Virus record (IMG/VR): IMGVR_UViG_3300025009_000266
Span: 1-36,689 of that record
Reading direction: 5' to 3' (one strand)
Source of the DNA: a virus
DNA length: 36,689 nt
In this document: piece by piece, positions 1-7,048 of the stretch
How positions within the stretch are numbered: the first letter of the stretch is position 1
Layout: every line of letters starts with the position of its first letter
Translations under genes and position numbers: made by a program
The notes under the pieces: model-generated
The model's input: only the letters and a program-made list of their open reading frames with translations
Database searches by the model: none
Told to the model about the DNA's origin: nothing

Positions 1-40
1 CAAATGATGAAAAAGGGCTCTTCGCTCCTGTAAGGGGCAC

Positions 41-58
41 AAAACAAACTGTACATAT
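41..58 (+). repeat. Putative transposase-binding site L1
   Basis: AAAACAAACTGTACATAT, with core TGTACA at 50-55. It matches L2 (134-151) and, in inverted orientation, two sites at the right edge (36633-36648 and 36655-36670). By analogy with MuA, such sites position the transposase at the phage ends. The assignment as the outermost left site is inference from position. Confidence 0.65.
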
Positions 59-133
59 ATTTAAATCTTTGTGAACTCATTCATGTGGCCATTGTTTGCC
101 AAGCAGCGTTACTGCTCCCTTTTATTAGACTCC

Positions 134-151
134 AAAACGAATTGTACATTA
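134..151 (+). repeat. Putative transposase-binding site L2
   Basis: AAAACGAATTGTACATTA, with core TGTACA at 143-148, 93 bp from the L1 core and in the same orientation. In phage Mu, L1 and L2 are separated by roughly 100 bp, so the geometry fits. No third left site was recognised. Confidence 0.65.
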
Positions 152-351
152 GGGTTAATTTGAGGTTCATTACTTAATACCAAACATGCCCAAAAATAAC
201 CTTTAAATTCCATTTTAAACAAATCTAAGCACACTTTGATACATTGGGCATGCCAGATATATAAGGAGCTGCAGAGCGTGCCTTGTTTTACGGCAATTTG
301 CCAGGTGAACAGGCCAGTGCATAAACTTGCAAATAAATGTTAAAATACTGT

Positions 352-396
352 AATGGAGTGCCAGAAATGCATGAATGGAGTGCCAATGGAGTGCCA
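352..396. repeat. Three direct 12-bp repeats AATGGAGTGCCA, phased by 11 bp
   Basis: AATGGAGTGCCA starts at 352, 374 and 385; the last two share one base. Start spacings are 22 and 11 bp, so all three lie on one face of the helix. Such phasing suggests cooperative protein binding, for example by a phage regulator, the transposase or a host factor that assembles the end. The binding protein is unknown. A chance open frame on the minus strand crosses the repeats and is not considered a gene. Confidence 0.7.
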
Positions 397-453
397 AAAA
401 CAGTGTTTTAGGAAGCATGTTCGAAGGGGTATAATACCATTTTAGGACACATT

Positions 454-483
454 CCCCCCCTGTATTTAAACATTGAGGGGGGG
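454..483. terminator. C7/G7 hairpin downstream of the repressor gene
   Basis: CCCCCCC (454-460) pairs with GGGGGGG (477-483) around a 16-nt loop. It lies about 150 bp past the 3' end of the minus-strand repressor gene, so it may stop transcription from leaving the phage. There is no clear T-tract on the minus strand. It could instead be a degenerate copy of the GC-palindromic repeats found elsewhere in this window. Confidence 0.35.
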
Positions 484-588
484 ATAATACCCTTATAATT
501 CAATATGTGAAATCACGGGCAAAAATTTAGACGCCTGAAAAACAGACAAATACAACGACAGATAACAAGAAATGAACTGATAGGTATG

Positions 589-603
589 TGTGTGTTACAC
601 ACA
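589..603. promoter_or_regulatory. 15-bp perfect palindrome TGTGTGT-T-ACACACA
   Basis: Seven plus seven bases around one central T, located 32 bp past the repressor stop codon. It has the same geometry (7-1-7, central T) as the putative operator at 1331-1345 but a different sequence. It is a possible second regulator-binding site; no evidence links it to a specific protein. Confidence 0.35.
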
Positions 604-634
604 AATTGAGTAAAAAAAGAATATTGAAGAAAAT

Positions 635-1297
635 TTATTCGAGACGAATTACTCCTACCACGATTGCAAGACCAATGATTTCAATAAGAGGAATTTCAAA
701 CGGATCGTATTCTTTATTATCACTTACAGCCAGGAGATGTTCCGGATTTGAACCTTTTCTAAGCCTTTTAATCAATATGCCCTGCTCTGTAGTTCCAATT
801 ATATGAACCTTATTCCACTGAATAAATTTGCTCTCTTTTATTATAGTGCAGGCAACAATGTCGCCTGAATTATATTTTGGTTGCATGCTCGATCCGGAGA
901 TCTCAATCATAAAATCAATTTTTCTATCCTTAAATTTTGGTACTATATAATAATCCTTGACATCACTTTCTTTAATAACAAATTCTGCATTTCCGAAACC
1001 ACCCACAGCAGCGATAGAAACCAATGGAATTCTAAGCTCTCCATTTATCCTTTTTGGTTCCCGTATAATAGTTTCTTCTGATTTAAGTAATGGCTCCTTT
1101 CCAGTAAGAATAAAATCGCTACTAACATCTACGCATTTTGCGGATAACAGGTCTATATTAAAAGTATTACGGGAGTACCAACTTGAAAGTGTTGTGGGAG
1201 CAATTCCAAGAAAGCTCGCAAAATCAACATCTGATTTTAAATTATAATGTGATTTTATTTTATTTAAAATCAAAGCTTTATCAACTTTAATACTCAT
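635..1297 (-). CDS. S24-family (LexA/CI-like) phage repressor
   Basis: A 220-aa two-domain repressor. Residues 8-45 form an N-terminal HTH (ASFLGIAPTTLSSWYSR resembles the recognition region of CI-type bactoprophage repressors). Residues 90-215 are a peptidase S24 domain with the catalytic serine S137 in ISGSSMQP and the catalytic lysine K177 in ILIKRL; the self-cleavage site is probably in the AAVGGFGN segment (96-103). Members of this family cleave themselves when RecA is activated, so prophage induction by DNA damage is expected. The gene is divergent from the small plus-strand HTH gene, with a palindromic operator between. Classical Mu c is not an S24 protein, so this switch is lambda-like in chemistry. 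Confidence 0.88.
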   Translation of the reverse strand: MSIKVDKALILNKIKSHYNLKSDVDFASFLGIAPTTLSSWYSRNTFNIDLLSAKCVDVSSDFILTGKEPLLKSEETIIREPKRINGELRIPLVSIAAVGGFGNAEFVIKESDVKDYYIVPKFKDRKIDFMIEISGSSMQPKYNSGDIVACTIIKESKFIQWNKVHIIGTTEQGILIKRLRKGSNPEHLLAVSDNKEYDPFEIPLIEIIGLAIVVGVIRLE

Positions 1298-1321
1298 TAT
1301 GAGAATTATTTTCAGTTTTTA

Positions 1322-1353
1322 TTTGGAAACTACGCATTATGCGTATATCTTTG
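1322..1353 (+). promoter_or_regulatory. Putative early promoter, Bacteroidota type
   Basis: TTTG (1322-1325), 20 nt, then TATCTTTG (1346-1353), an exact fit to the Bacteroidota sigma-ABfr consensus TTTG-N19-21-TAnnTTTG. Transcription would start near 1358-1361, just before the second Met codon (1359), which favours translation of the downstream gene from the Met at 1389. Confidence 0.65.
1331..1345. promoter_or_regulatory. Putative repressor operator, perfect 15-bp palindrome
   Basis: TACGCAT-T-ATGCGTA, a 7-1-7 perfect inverted repeat that sits exactly between the -33 and -7 boxes of the early promoter and 34 bp from the start codon of the S24 repressor. A repressor dimer bound here would block the early promoter, and it would also lie in the leader of the repressor transcript, allowing autoregulation. 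Binding by the repressor is inference. Confidence 0.65.
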
Positions 1354-1369
1354 TTTTCATGAAACACAA

Positions 1370-1402
1370 CAAAGTTAAAGCAAAAAGTATGGAGAAAACA
1401 AA
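1370..1402 (-). promoter_or_regulatory. Putative promoter of the repressor gene
   Basis: Read on the minus strand: TTTG (1402-1399), 21 nt, TAACTTTG (1377-1370). It matches TTTG-N-TAnnTTTG and points at the repressor gene, with a leader of about 65 nt that crosses the palindrome at 1331-1345. It therefore overlaps the start of the plus-strand transcript head-on. Confidence 0.45.
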
Positions 1403-1592
1403 AAAAAGTTTCAAGGCGCCATTTACCGGGTTCTACCTGATAATTGCTGTCAGGGTAAACTGCACGCCTACATACGTGAGCATGGTGCTGAATGATAAGC
1501 TTGGTAAATATTCCGAGCGCGACACTGAACTTGTGAAACAGATCCATGCCAATGCTGGGGAGATAACAAAGATTTTCAGACCACAAAAATAA
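1389..1592 (+). CDS. Small HTH-like early regulator
   Basis: A 67-aa basic protein from the Met at 1389. The frame stays open to 1299, but the promoter boxes (1322-1353) lie inside that extension, so the upstream Met codons (1299, 1359) are unlikely starts. The segment VNCTPTYVSMVLNDKLGKYSERDTEL resembles the short HTH motif of many small Bacteroidota DNA-binding proteins (position like Mu Ner). It is the first early gene, divergent from the repressor, so a role as a Cro/Ner-like negative regulator is likely but inferred from position and motif only. Confidence 0.6.
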   Translation: MEKTKKSFKAPFTGFYLIIAVRVNCTPTYVSMVLNDKLGKYSERDTELVKQIHANAGEITKIFRPQK

Positions 1593-1619
1593 TTTTCATT
1601 ACTCACCTAATACACATTA

Positions 1620-2042
1620 CTATGAAAACGGATTGTCATACTCATCAAATGGGAACTTGTAAAATTGAAAATTCAGCAGAAATGGAGACAAAGCTGTGGC
1701 CACAACCATATGAAACTGACGATAAGAACCACGATCGAGAATCTCAGATAGAGGAAGAAGGTCACCGAGCAATGCTACAGTTGCAGAAGATACTTGCAAT
1801 GCTGCGAATCGAATTAACAGTGCGTCCTGATGATTTACCCACTTCTTTTGTTGTCGTTGAGACGGCGATAGCGACATGTATTTCAGAATGTCTGACAGAT
1901 GTTCCTGCACAAAAGAGAAGTACTTCTTATATCCTGTCTCTTTTAAGAGATAATAAAGTTGTTGTACCTGTTCGGGACGGAAATCCGACCGTATCTCTTC
2001 ATAAGGTACACGTGATTTTACAAGATAATTTTCCAGACTCAT
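1620..2042 (-). CDS. Hypothetical protein, minus-strand gene inside the early region
   Basis: A 140-aa frame without a recognised family. It reads like a real alpha-helical protein: amphipathic helices around EQVQQLYYLLKETGYKKYF and HQDALLIRFAALQ, balanced aromatic content and few Cys. An equally long plus-strand frame (1622-2116, 164 aa) overlaps it almost completely but has a Cys/His-rich, low-complexity N-terminus; only one of the two is likely real and I favour the minus one. If so, it is antisense to the early transcript and may be expressed in the lysogen, as superinfection-exclusion genes often are. Function unknown. Confidence 0.45.
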   Translation of the reverse strand: MSLENYLVKSRVPYEEIRSDFRPEQVQQLYYLLKETGYKKYFSFVQEHLSDILKYMSLSPSQRQQKKWVNHQDALLIRFAALQVSSATVALLGDLLPLSEILDRGSYRQFHMVVATALSPFLLNFQFYKFPFDEYDNPFS

Positions 2043-2123
2043 TTCTATGTATGTTAATGAACATATTTCTTGCCGAATGGCTGAATACTACATCTAAGGT
2101 AGTAACATTTTTTTAATTAAAAA

Positions 2124-2197
2124 TTCCCCGGATAGGCAGCAGGTAGGCGGTAACATCGGAACCCGCCGGGGAACTGAGACAGCCTGGAAAGACAGGC
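2124..2197 (+). ncRNA. Structured leader upstream of the transposase gene
   Basis: Two helices precede the transposase start by 17 nt: TTCCCCGG (2124-2131) with CCGGGGAA (2166-2173), enclosing a weaker GCGG/CCGC pair, then a hairpin GCCTG (2182-2186)/CAGGC (2193-2197) with loop GAAAGA. There is no T-tract, so this is more likely a translational control element or mRNA stabiliser than a terminator. No known riboswitch class was recognised. Confidence 0.45.
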
Positions 2198-2213
2198 CTT
2201 AAAATCTTCACCT

Positions 2214-4187
2214 ATGGTAAATATATCAAATTCACCGGTAACAATAACCCTGCAACAGTGGCTTGAAGCAGGATTAACCCTTGATCAGTACAAAAAAGAT
2301 AAGCAGCGTTATGGATTAGCAACTACACGCGCATGCAAGGGACAGGAGGTTCAGATCCAATGGAACTCGTTACTTGAGAAGCGTAAGGCAATTGTACGCG
2401 CCAGGTTCGGGGATCCATCGCCAAAACAACCGAGCATTTTTGCCAATGTTGTGCAAGCAGATCCGGAGGCATACTCATACTATACTAATTATAAGCTGGG
2501 CGACGAGAGAAGCCTTCCCCTGGATGCGATTAATGAGTGCTGCGCTAACGCTGCCGTGCTGAACGCAATAGGCAAAGTGGCCAATGAGAGCATAACGACG
2601 CGCAGAAACATGGGCAACCCTGTTAAGGCAAACCAGGTTTGGAACAGTATTGCCAGGGCAGTTGCCAGTGTTGACAGGGAAACATGGAGCCATACCCTGC
2701 CCGAACACCCCCGGAGGCTGCGTGAAAAATACAGGCAGTATGCGAAAGAGGGTTACCCTTGTTTAATACACAGGAACTTTTGTAACCAGAGTGCCAGAAA
2801 GGTGAGTAAGCAGATGGAAGATCTGTTCATAGCTCTATATACCACCAAAAACAGACACTTTGCCAAAACCGTTACCGAGCTATACCTTCAATTCCTTGCA
2901 GGCAACTTTGACCTGGCCAATATTGAAACAGGCGAACTGTTTGACAGGGCTGACTTCTTTGATGAAAAGGGCAATCCATTATATATAAGTGAGAGTACAA
3001 CCTGGAGTTACCTGTCGAAGCCAGGGAGCCAGCAGGTAATTAGAAAATTCCGGAACAGCTCCATCGACTTCAATACAAGAGCCCTTCCATTCAATCACAG
3101 GCACAAGCCAAACTTCACACTTAGCAAGATATCATTTGACGACCGGGATCTGCCGCGCAGGACCGCCAATGGTTTTGAGGTAAAATGTTATTATGCTTAT
3201 GAGCCCCTTAGCCAGTGTATAATTGGCTGGGCGCACAGCAGGGAGAAGAATATTGCCCTGATTTTAGAATGCTTCAGGAGTACCCTGGCATTCCTTCAGA
3301 AACAAAGCCTCCCCTGGCCGGGTGAAGCAGAGGTTGAGAGACACTTAATGACTCAGCTAAAGAACCCACTGGAACAGATGTTCGCGCACGTACGCTGGTG
3401 TAACCCGCAAAACTCACGTGAGAAGAGAGCTGAGCACGGGATCCGCAGCAAGAAGTACGGAGCCGAAAAGCTTCTCCAGCCAAATATAGGAAGGTGGAGC
3501 AACCGGCATGATGCATACAATATTAACCAGGATGAAAATACAATATCAAATTACGACGACCTGGTTGCTGACGATATCTACTCAATAAACTTCCACAATT
3601 TACAGCCCCACCCCAACTACCCCGGTAAAACAAGGCTCCAGGTATTAAGGGAATTTGTTAATCCCAAGCTCGGGGATCCTGTAATGAGAATCATCCTGAA
3701 GCATATTGGAAACAGGACAGATACCTCGATCAGAAATTTCGATTATGTAAAAGTTCAATACAAGGATTATTCGATAGACTCTGACAAGGTTCTAGCAATG
3801 CTGGGCCCAAATAATTATGAAGTACAGGCTTACTGGCTGCCGGACGAGAATAGTGAGATAAAAGATGTTTACCTGTGGCAGGGAGATAAATACCTATGCC
3901 AAGCTAAGCAGATAGAGCCTTATAACGAGGCCATGATAGAGAGAACAGAGAGGGACGAGGAGATACGTGTTGACCAGGCTAAAAGACAGGCGCATGCCCG
4001 TAAGCGCGTGAAGGACCGTGCTGCAGAGATACCAAGAGTTGAAGTAATAAGAAACATGCCTGATTTTTCAGACATACAGCCGGTGGTACTTGATGTTACT
4101 CCGGACACACCAACAGAAGACAATTTCAATGAAGATATTTCCTATGACCCTGAATACTGGAGGGAACTGGGAAGATCAAATATTTAA
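2214..4187 (+). CDS. MuA-like DDE transposase
   Basis: A 657-aa transposase of about MuA size (663 aa). The N-terminal half (1-290) should hold the end-binding HTH domains. The RNase H-like catalytic core shows ISFDDRDLPRR (first Asp, D309/D310), WPGEAEVERHL (369-378, where the second acidic residue is expected and where only Glu is seen) and SREKRAEHG (401-409, catalytic Glu likely E407), followed by the beta-barrel region and a C-terminal charged tail (565-657) in the position of the MuA domain that contacts MuB and ClpX. It would bind the TGTACA sites at both ends and drive replicative transposition together with the next gene. Start ATG follows a structured leader. Confidence 0.93.
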   Translation: MVNISNSPVTITLQQWLEAGLTLDQYKKDKQRYGLATTRACKGQEVQIQWNSLLEKRKAIVRARFGDPSPKQPSIFANVVQADPEAYSYYTNYKLGDERSLPLDAINECCANAAVLNAIGKVANESITTRRNMGNPVKANQVWNSIARAVASVDRETWSHTLPEHPRRLREKYRQYAKEGYPCLIHRNFCNQSARKVSKQMEDLFIALYTTKNRHFAKTVTELYLQFLAGNFDLANIETGELFDRADFFDEKGNPLYISESTTWSYLSKPGSQQVIRKFRNSSIDFNTRALPFNHRHKPNFTLSKISFDDRDLPRRTANGFEVKCYYAYEPLSQCIIGWAHSREKNIALILECFRSTLAFLQKQSLPWPGEAEVERHLMTQLKNPLEQMFAHVRWCNPQNSREKRAEHGIRSKKYGAEKLLQPNIGRWSNRHDAYNINQDENTISNYDDLVADDIYSINFHNLQPHPNYPGKTRLQVLREFVNPKLGDPVMRIILKHIGNRTDTSIRNFDYVKVQYKDYSIDSDKVLAMLGPNNYEVQAYWLPDENSEIKDVYLWQGDKYLCQAKQIEPYNEAMIERTERDEEIRVDQAKRQAHARKRVKDRAAEIPRVEVIRNMPDFSDIQPVVLDVTPDTPTEDNFNEDISYDPEYWRELGRSNI

Positions 4188-4211
4188 ATGTTTCACTAAT
4201 CCCTTTTAATC

Positions 4212-5087
4212 ATGATTTCAATAGATGTTAAAAACAGGATCCTTGACGCTGCGAAAGTGCACCGTCAGAAGTTTGCAAGTGACTCAAAACACGCGGTAAG
4301 TTTCGGTATAAGCCCGGCTCAATACTCGCGTATTATTAAAGGCGACTTTGAGGGGGTGCTCTCGGACTCGAACTGGATATCGATTGCCAGGAAGCTTGAA
4401 GTACAGCTGGGATCAGCTCCTAAGTGGCTGACAGCCGTGACCCCTGTGTACTCCTATATAACAGAGCAGCTGCAGTACTGCCAGGAGATGAGCACCGGTG
4501 GCATATTTTGCGACCATACTGACATTGGCAAAACTTACGCGGCCAGGTGTTACGTGCGCGAGCACATGCACGCGGTGTACGTTGACTGCAGCCAGGTAAA
4601 AACCAAGAGGATGCTGATTATGCAGATAGCCAAGGAATATGGAATATCGGCATCAGGAGCATATATAGAGATGTACCAGGATCTGATCTATTACCTGCGC
4701 TCAATTGAAAAACCCATTGTTATCCTTGATGAAGCAGGGGACCTGAGCTCTGAGGCATTCCTGGAACTAAAAGCCCTGTATAATGCTACAGACCACTATT
4801 GCGGATGGTACATGATGGGAGCCGACGGCCTGAGGAAAAAAATAGAAAAGAACCGTGTGAATTTTAAGGTTGGGTACCCGGAGATCTTCTCGAGATACGG
4901 GAGCAGGTACCAGAGGGTTATTCCTTCCGGATCTATCGAATCGCTTGAAATGCTGAAGATACAGGCAACGCTTGTTGCTAAAGCCAATGGAGCAACTGAT
5001 GATCTGCTGAATGTAATTCGCAGAGCTTCTGAAGTAAGCCTAAGGAGAGTATATCTTGAAATAAATAAAACAAGGAGAGCCGCATGA
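4212..5087 (+). CDS. MuB-like AAA+ ATPase, transposition target selector
   Basis: A 291-aa protein close to MuB size. Residues 15-60 form an HTH-like segment (VSFGISPAQYSRIIKGD). The ATPase follows, with a degenerate Walker A (GIFCDHTDIGKTY, 97-109; the usual first glycine is absent but GKT is kept) and a clear Walker B (PIVILDEAGDL, 168-178). MuB/IstB-type ATPases coat target DNA and activate the transposase. It lies 24 bp after the transposase, and its stop codon overlaps the next start (ATGA), showing a coupled early operon. Confidence 0.88.
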   Translation: MISIDVKNRILDAAKVHRQKFASDSKHAVSFGISPAQYSRIIKGDFEGVLSDSNWISIARKLEVQLGSAPKWLTAVTPVYSYITEQLQYCQEMSTGGIFCDHTDIGKTYAARCYVREHMHAVYVDCSQVKTKRMLIMQIAKEYGISASGAYIEMYQDLIYYLRSIEKPIVILDEAGDLSSEAFLELKALYNATDHYCGWYMMGADGLRKKIEKNRVNFKVGYPEIFSRYGSRYQRVIPSGSIESLEMLKIQATLVAKANGATDDLLNVIRRASEVSLRRVYLEINKTRRAA

Positions 5088-5716
5088 GGAGGGCTGCTAC
5101 GTCGATGCAGGTACTTGAGACAAAGTTTGATGAACTTCCGTTCGACGGCATCTGGAAAGAGCTTTTCGGGGAACCGGAGCTTTCGGGATGCTGGATTGTT
5201 TGGGGTGAAAGTGCAAACGGCAAGACGGCATTTGTTCTTCAGCTTGCCAGGTACCTGACGACGTATGTAAGGGTAGCGATTGATTCGATTGAAGAGGGGA
5301 TATCGAAAAGCTTGCGCGATGCTATTGAAAGGGAGAAAATGGCAGAGTGCCAGGGCAGATTCCTGATCCTGGACAAGGAGCCGATAGAAGAGCTCGAGGA
5401 GAGAATAGCAAAGCATAAAAGCCCGGCAGTTTATATAATCGATTCGATTCAGTACACAGGATTAAATAAGCTTACAGCAAAAAATCTTGTGGACCGCTAC
5501 CCTTCAAAGCTCTTCATTTTTACCAGCCATGCCAGTGGCAAATACCCTGAGGGAAGAACAGCGAATGCCATCAGGTACCATGCTAACGTGAAAATAAGAA
5601 TAGAGGGATTCAGGGCATTTGTGCAGAGCAGGTATGGAGGAGACAAAGAAAGGTTTTATGAAATTTACCAGGAGGGAGCACAGAGGTACTGGGGCTTCCA
5701 GGACATAAAAATTTAA
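5084..5716 (+). CDS. RecA/DnaB-like P-loop ATPase, phage early protein
   Basis: A 210-aa single-domain ATPase with Walker A GESANGKT (41-48) and Walker B SPAVYIIDSIQ (113-123), and a SH/ATP-sensor-like segment FIFTSHASGKYPEG that resembles RecA/RadA-fold enzymes. It is translationally coupled to the MuB-like gene through an ATGA overlap. The likely role is DNA handling at transposition or replication, for example ssDNA binding or recruitment of host replication proteins. This is a second ATPase beyond the canonical A/B pair; its precise function is unknown. Confidence 0.7.
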   Translation: MRRAATSMQVLETKFDELPFDGIWKELFGEPELSGCWIVWGESANGKTAFVLQLARYLTTYVRVAIDSIEEGISKSLRDAIEREKMAECQGRFLILDKEPIEELEERIAKHKSPAVYIIDSIQYTGLNKLTAKNLVDRYPSKLFIFTSHASGKYPEGRTANAIRYHANVKIRIEGFRAFVQSRYGGDKERFYEIYQEGAQRYWGFQDIKI

Positions 5717-5717
5717 T

Positions 5718-6167
5718 ATGAAAACAACAGGAATACACGACAAGTTTTTTGCTCTGCTCAGCGGGATGCCCGGGGCAGATAAGGAGCAACTGGTTTGGCA
5801 GTACAGCGGAATGCTTACCACATCGCTCAGGGAATTCTATACAACCAGGCCGGAGGAGTATAAGAGGATGATTGCGGATATGCAAGCCAAGGCCAAGGGC
5901 AACCCCCAAACCCCCCAAGGGGGGCTTAATAGTGCCGAGACTAAAAGGCTGCGGTCGGCGATACTGAAAAGGCTGCAGAAGCATGGTGTTGATACTACAA
6001 ACTGGACCCGGGTGAATACATTCCTGGTACAACCAAGGATTGCCGGTAAACTCTTGTTCGAGATGAATGCCGATGAGATGAGAAAACTTGTGGCCAAGCT
6101 TGAACAGATACTCAGGAAGGATGCTGAGGTACGTGAAAGAGAAACAAAATTAAGTGAATGTAACTAA
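5718..6167 (+). CDS. Hypothetical early phage protein
   Basis: A 149-aa, mostly helical, charged protein. The C-terminal part (KRLRSAILKRLQKHGVDTTNW ... NTFLVQPRIAGKLLFEMNADEM) looks like a family I have seen in Bacteroidota mobile elements, without known function; a distant relation to the GemA/gp16 group of Mu-like phages is possible but not demonstrable by eye. Residues 62-71 (NPQTPQGGLN) are encoded by an inserted GC-palindromic repeat (5901-5930) that kept the frame. It starts 2 bp after the preceding stop. Confidence 0.6.
   Translation: MKTTGIHDKFFALLSGMPGADKEQLVWQYSGMLTTSLREFYTTRPEEYKRMIADMQAKAKGNPQTPQGGLNSAETKRLRSAILKRLQKHGVDTTNWTRVNTFLVQPRIAGKLLFEMNADEMRKLVAKLEQILRKDAEVRERETKLSECN
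5901..5930. repeat. GC-palindromic mini-repeat inside a gene
   Basis: AACCCCCAAACCCCCCAAGG and the following GGGGCTTAAT form a C6-AA-G6 hairpin. The same unit, with one or two base changes, stands at 22416-22445, and related units at 23687-23713 and 16871-16914. Here it lies in frame within a coding sequence. Confidence 0.75.
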
Positions 6168-6177
6168 ATCAAATCTT

Positions 6178-6402
6178 ATGACAGTAATTGATACCAAAGG
6201 AAACAGGAAACCTGCAATAATTGAGAATGAGATCAGGGCACTTATGAACCTGGTTGACCGCAGGGATATGTGGCTCAATAAAGCCGAGAATAAACTCAGA
6301 AGAACCTATCCGGCTGTTCTGAAAGATACTAATGAGATGAAAGAAAAACTCAGGGATCTCAGGAAGGAACTGGAAGAAGTAACTCAACCAATTAACTCAT
6401 AA
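6178..6402 (+). CDS. Small coiled-coil hypothetical protein
   Basis: A 74-aa charged helical protein, with a likely coiled coil over residues 20-70 (many Lys, Glu, Arg and spaced Leu). I chose the ATG at 6178, 11 bp after the upstream stop; an in-frame GTG at 6154 would overlap the previous gene. No family recognised. It belongs to the early operon between the DNA-handling proteins. Confidence 0.55.
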   Translation: MTVIDTKGNRKPAIIENEIRALMNLVDRRDMWLNKAENKLRRTYPAVLKDTNEMKEKLRDLRKELEEVTQPINS

Positions 6403-6406
6403 TAAA

Positions 6407-7048
6407 ATGAAGCAAAAAGGAACAATGTGGAGAGACCACAAAGGAAATGATGTACCAACGTATGCAATACGCCGGGTATACAGAACTGAAGAAAAGCATG
6501 CGCACAAAATTGCGGATGCAGGGCTCCAGGTGGAAAAAGCCTTAAGGAAGCTTGTTGGGCTTACCAGGGCTGCTTATGAAGAGGTGTACGACGAGAAATG
6601 CAGGGATGCCAAAATAATGAACCGCAAGGATCCTACAGATGGCATGACTATAAGCTCATTCGACAGCTCGGTTGAAATCAAAATCACCAAACCGGATAAC
6701 GTGTATTTCGATACGACTTATTCGACAATGGTGAAAGAGAAGTTTGATGAGTACTTCAACAGCTTTGAGGACAGTGATGCGGTGGCACTGCTCAGGGGAA
6801 TTGTGAATGACCTCCTGTATTCACCAAAGGGCAATGTTGATATGGGCAAGGTATTACGCCTTCGCAAGCACAGGGACCAGGTACAGAACAGTAAAAAGCT
6901 GAGCCACAAAGCATCGCTATTTATTGAGGCCGTTGATCTGTTTGACAAGGCAATTCGGACAAAGCCGGGAGCTATGGGAATATACATTGATGTTAAAAAT
7001 GACAATGGTACCAAAAGGAGAATTCCACTCAAATACACCGATGTATGA
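6407..7048 (+). CDS. DUF3164 family phage protein
   Basis: A 213-aa protein with the hallmarks of DUF3164, a family found almost only in Mu-like transposable phages: N-terminal MWRDHKGNDVP, a long helical middle, the SSFDSSVEIKI strand, and a C-terminal 'IYIDVKNDNG...IPLKY' segment. Its biochemical role is not established. Start ATG is 5 bp after the previous stop; its own stop overlaps the start of the ParB-like gene (ATGA). Confidence 0.85.
   Translation: MKQKGTMWRDHKGNDVPTYAIRRVYRTEEKHAHKIADAGLQVEKALRKLVGLTRAAYEEVYDEKCRDAKIMNRKDPTDGMTISSFDSSVEIKITKPDNVYFDTTYSTMVKEKFDEYFNSFEDSDAVALLRGIVNDLLYSPKGNVDMGKVLRLRKHRDQVQNSKKLSHKASLFIEAVDLFDKAIRTKPGAMGIYIDVKNDNGTKRRIPLKYTDV

Larger units (their letters stand above)
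1..634. other. Gene-free left end of the transposable phage
   Basis: No convincing gene lies here; the open frames are short, rich in Cys/His/Leu and look like chance. The stretch holds two TGTACA-centred putative transposase sites (41-58, 134-151), three copies of a 12-bp direct repeat (352-396), a short inverted repeat GGTATAATACC (428-438), a C7/G7 hairpin (454-483) and a 15-bp palindrome (589-603). In Mu the left end likewise carries L1-L3 sites before the repressor gene. The exact phage terminus is not identifiable: a TG dinucleotide at 29-30 is a candidate, but no matching CA or target-site duplication was found at the right edge. Confidence 0.6.

Noticed and set aside
1-49. Exact left terminus at TG (29-30)
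   Set aside because: The right edge has no matching CA at the symmetrical distance and no 5-6 bp target duplication was found, so the termini are left open.
215-418. Minus-strand 67-aa open frame at the left end
   Set aside because: Its sequence derives from the 12-bp repeats and has the biased Leu/His content of a chance frame.
1622-2116. Plus-strand 164-aa open frame
   Set aside because: It overlaps almost fully with the more protein-like minus-strand frame and has a Cys/His-rich, unbalanced start; kept only as an alternative reading.
2171-2197. TPP-riboswitch-like CTGAGA in the transposase leader
   Set aside because: Only this six-base element is present; the rest of the conserved TPP core is missing.
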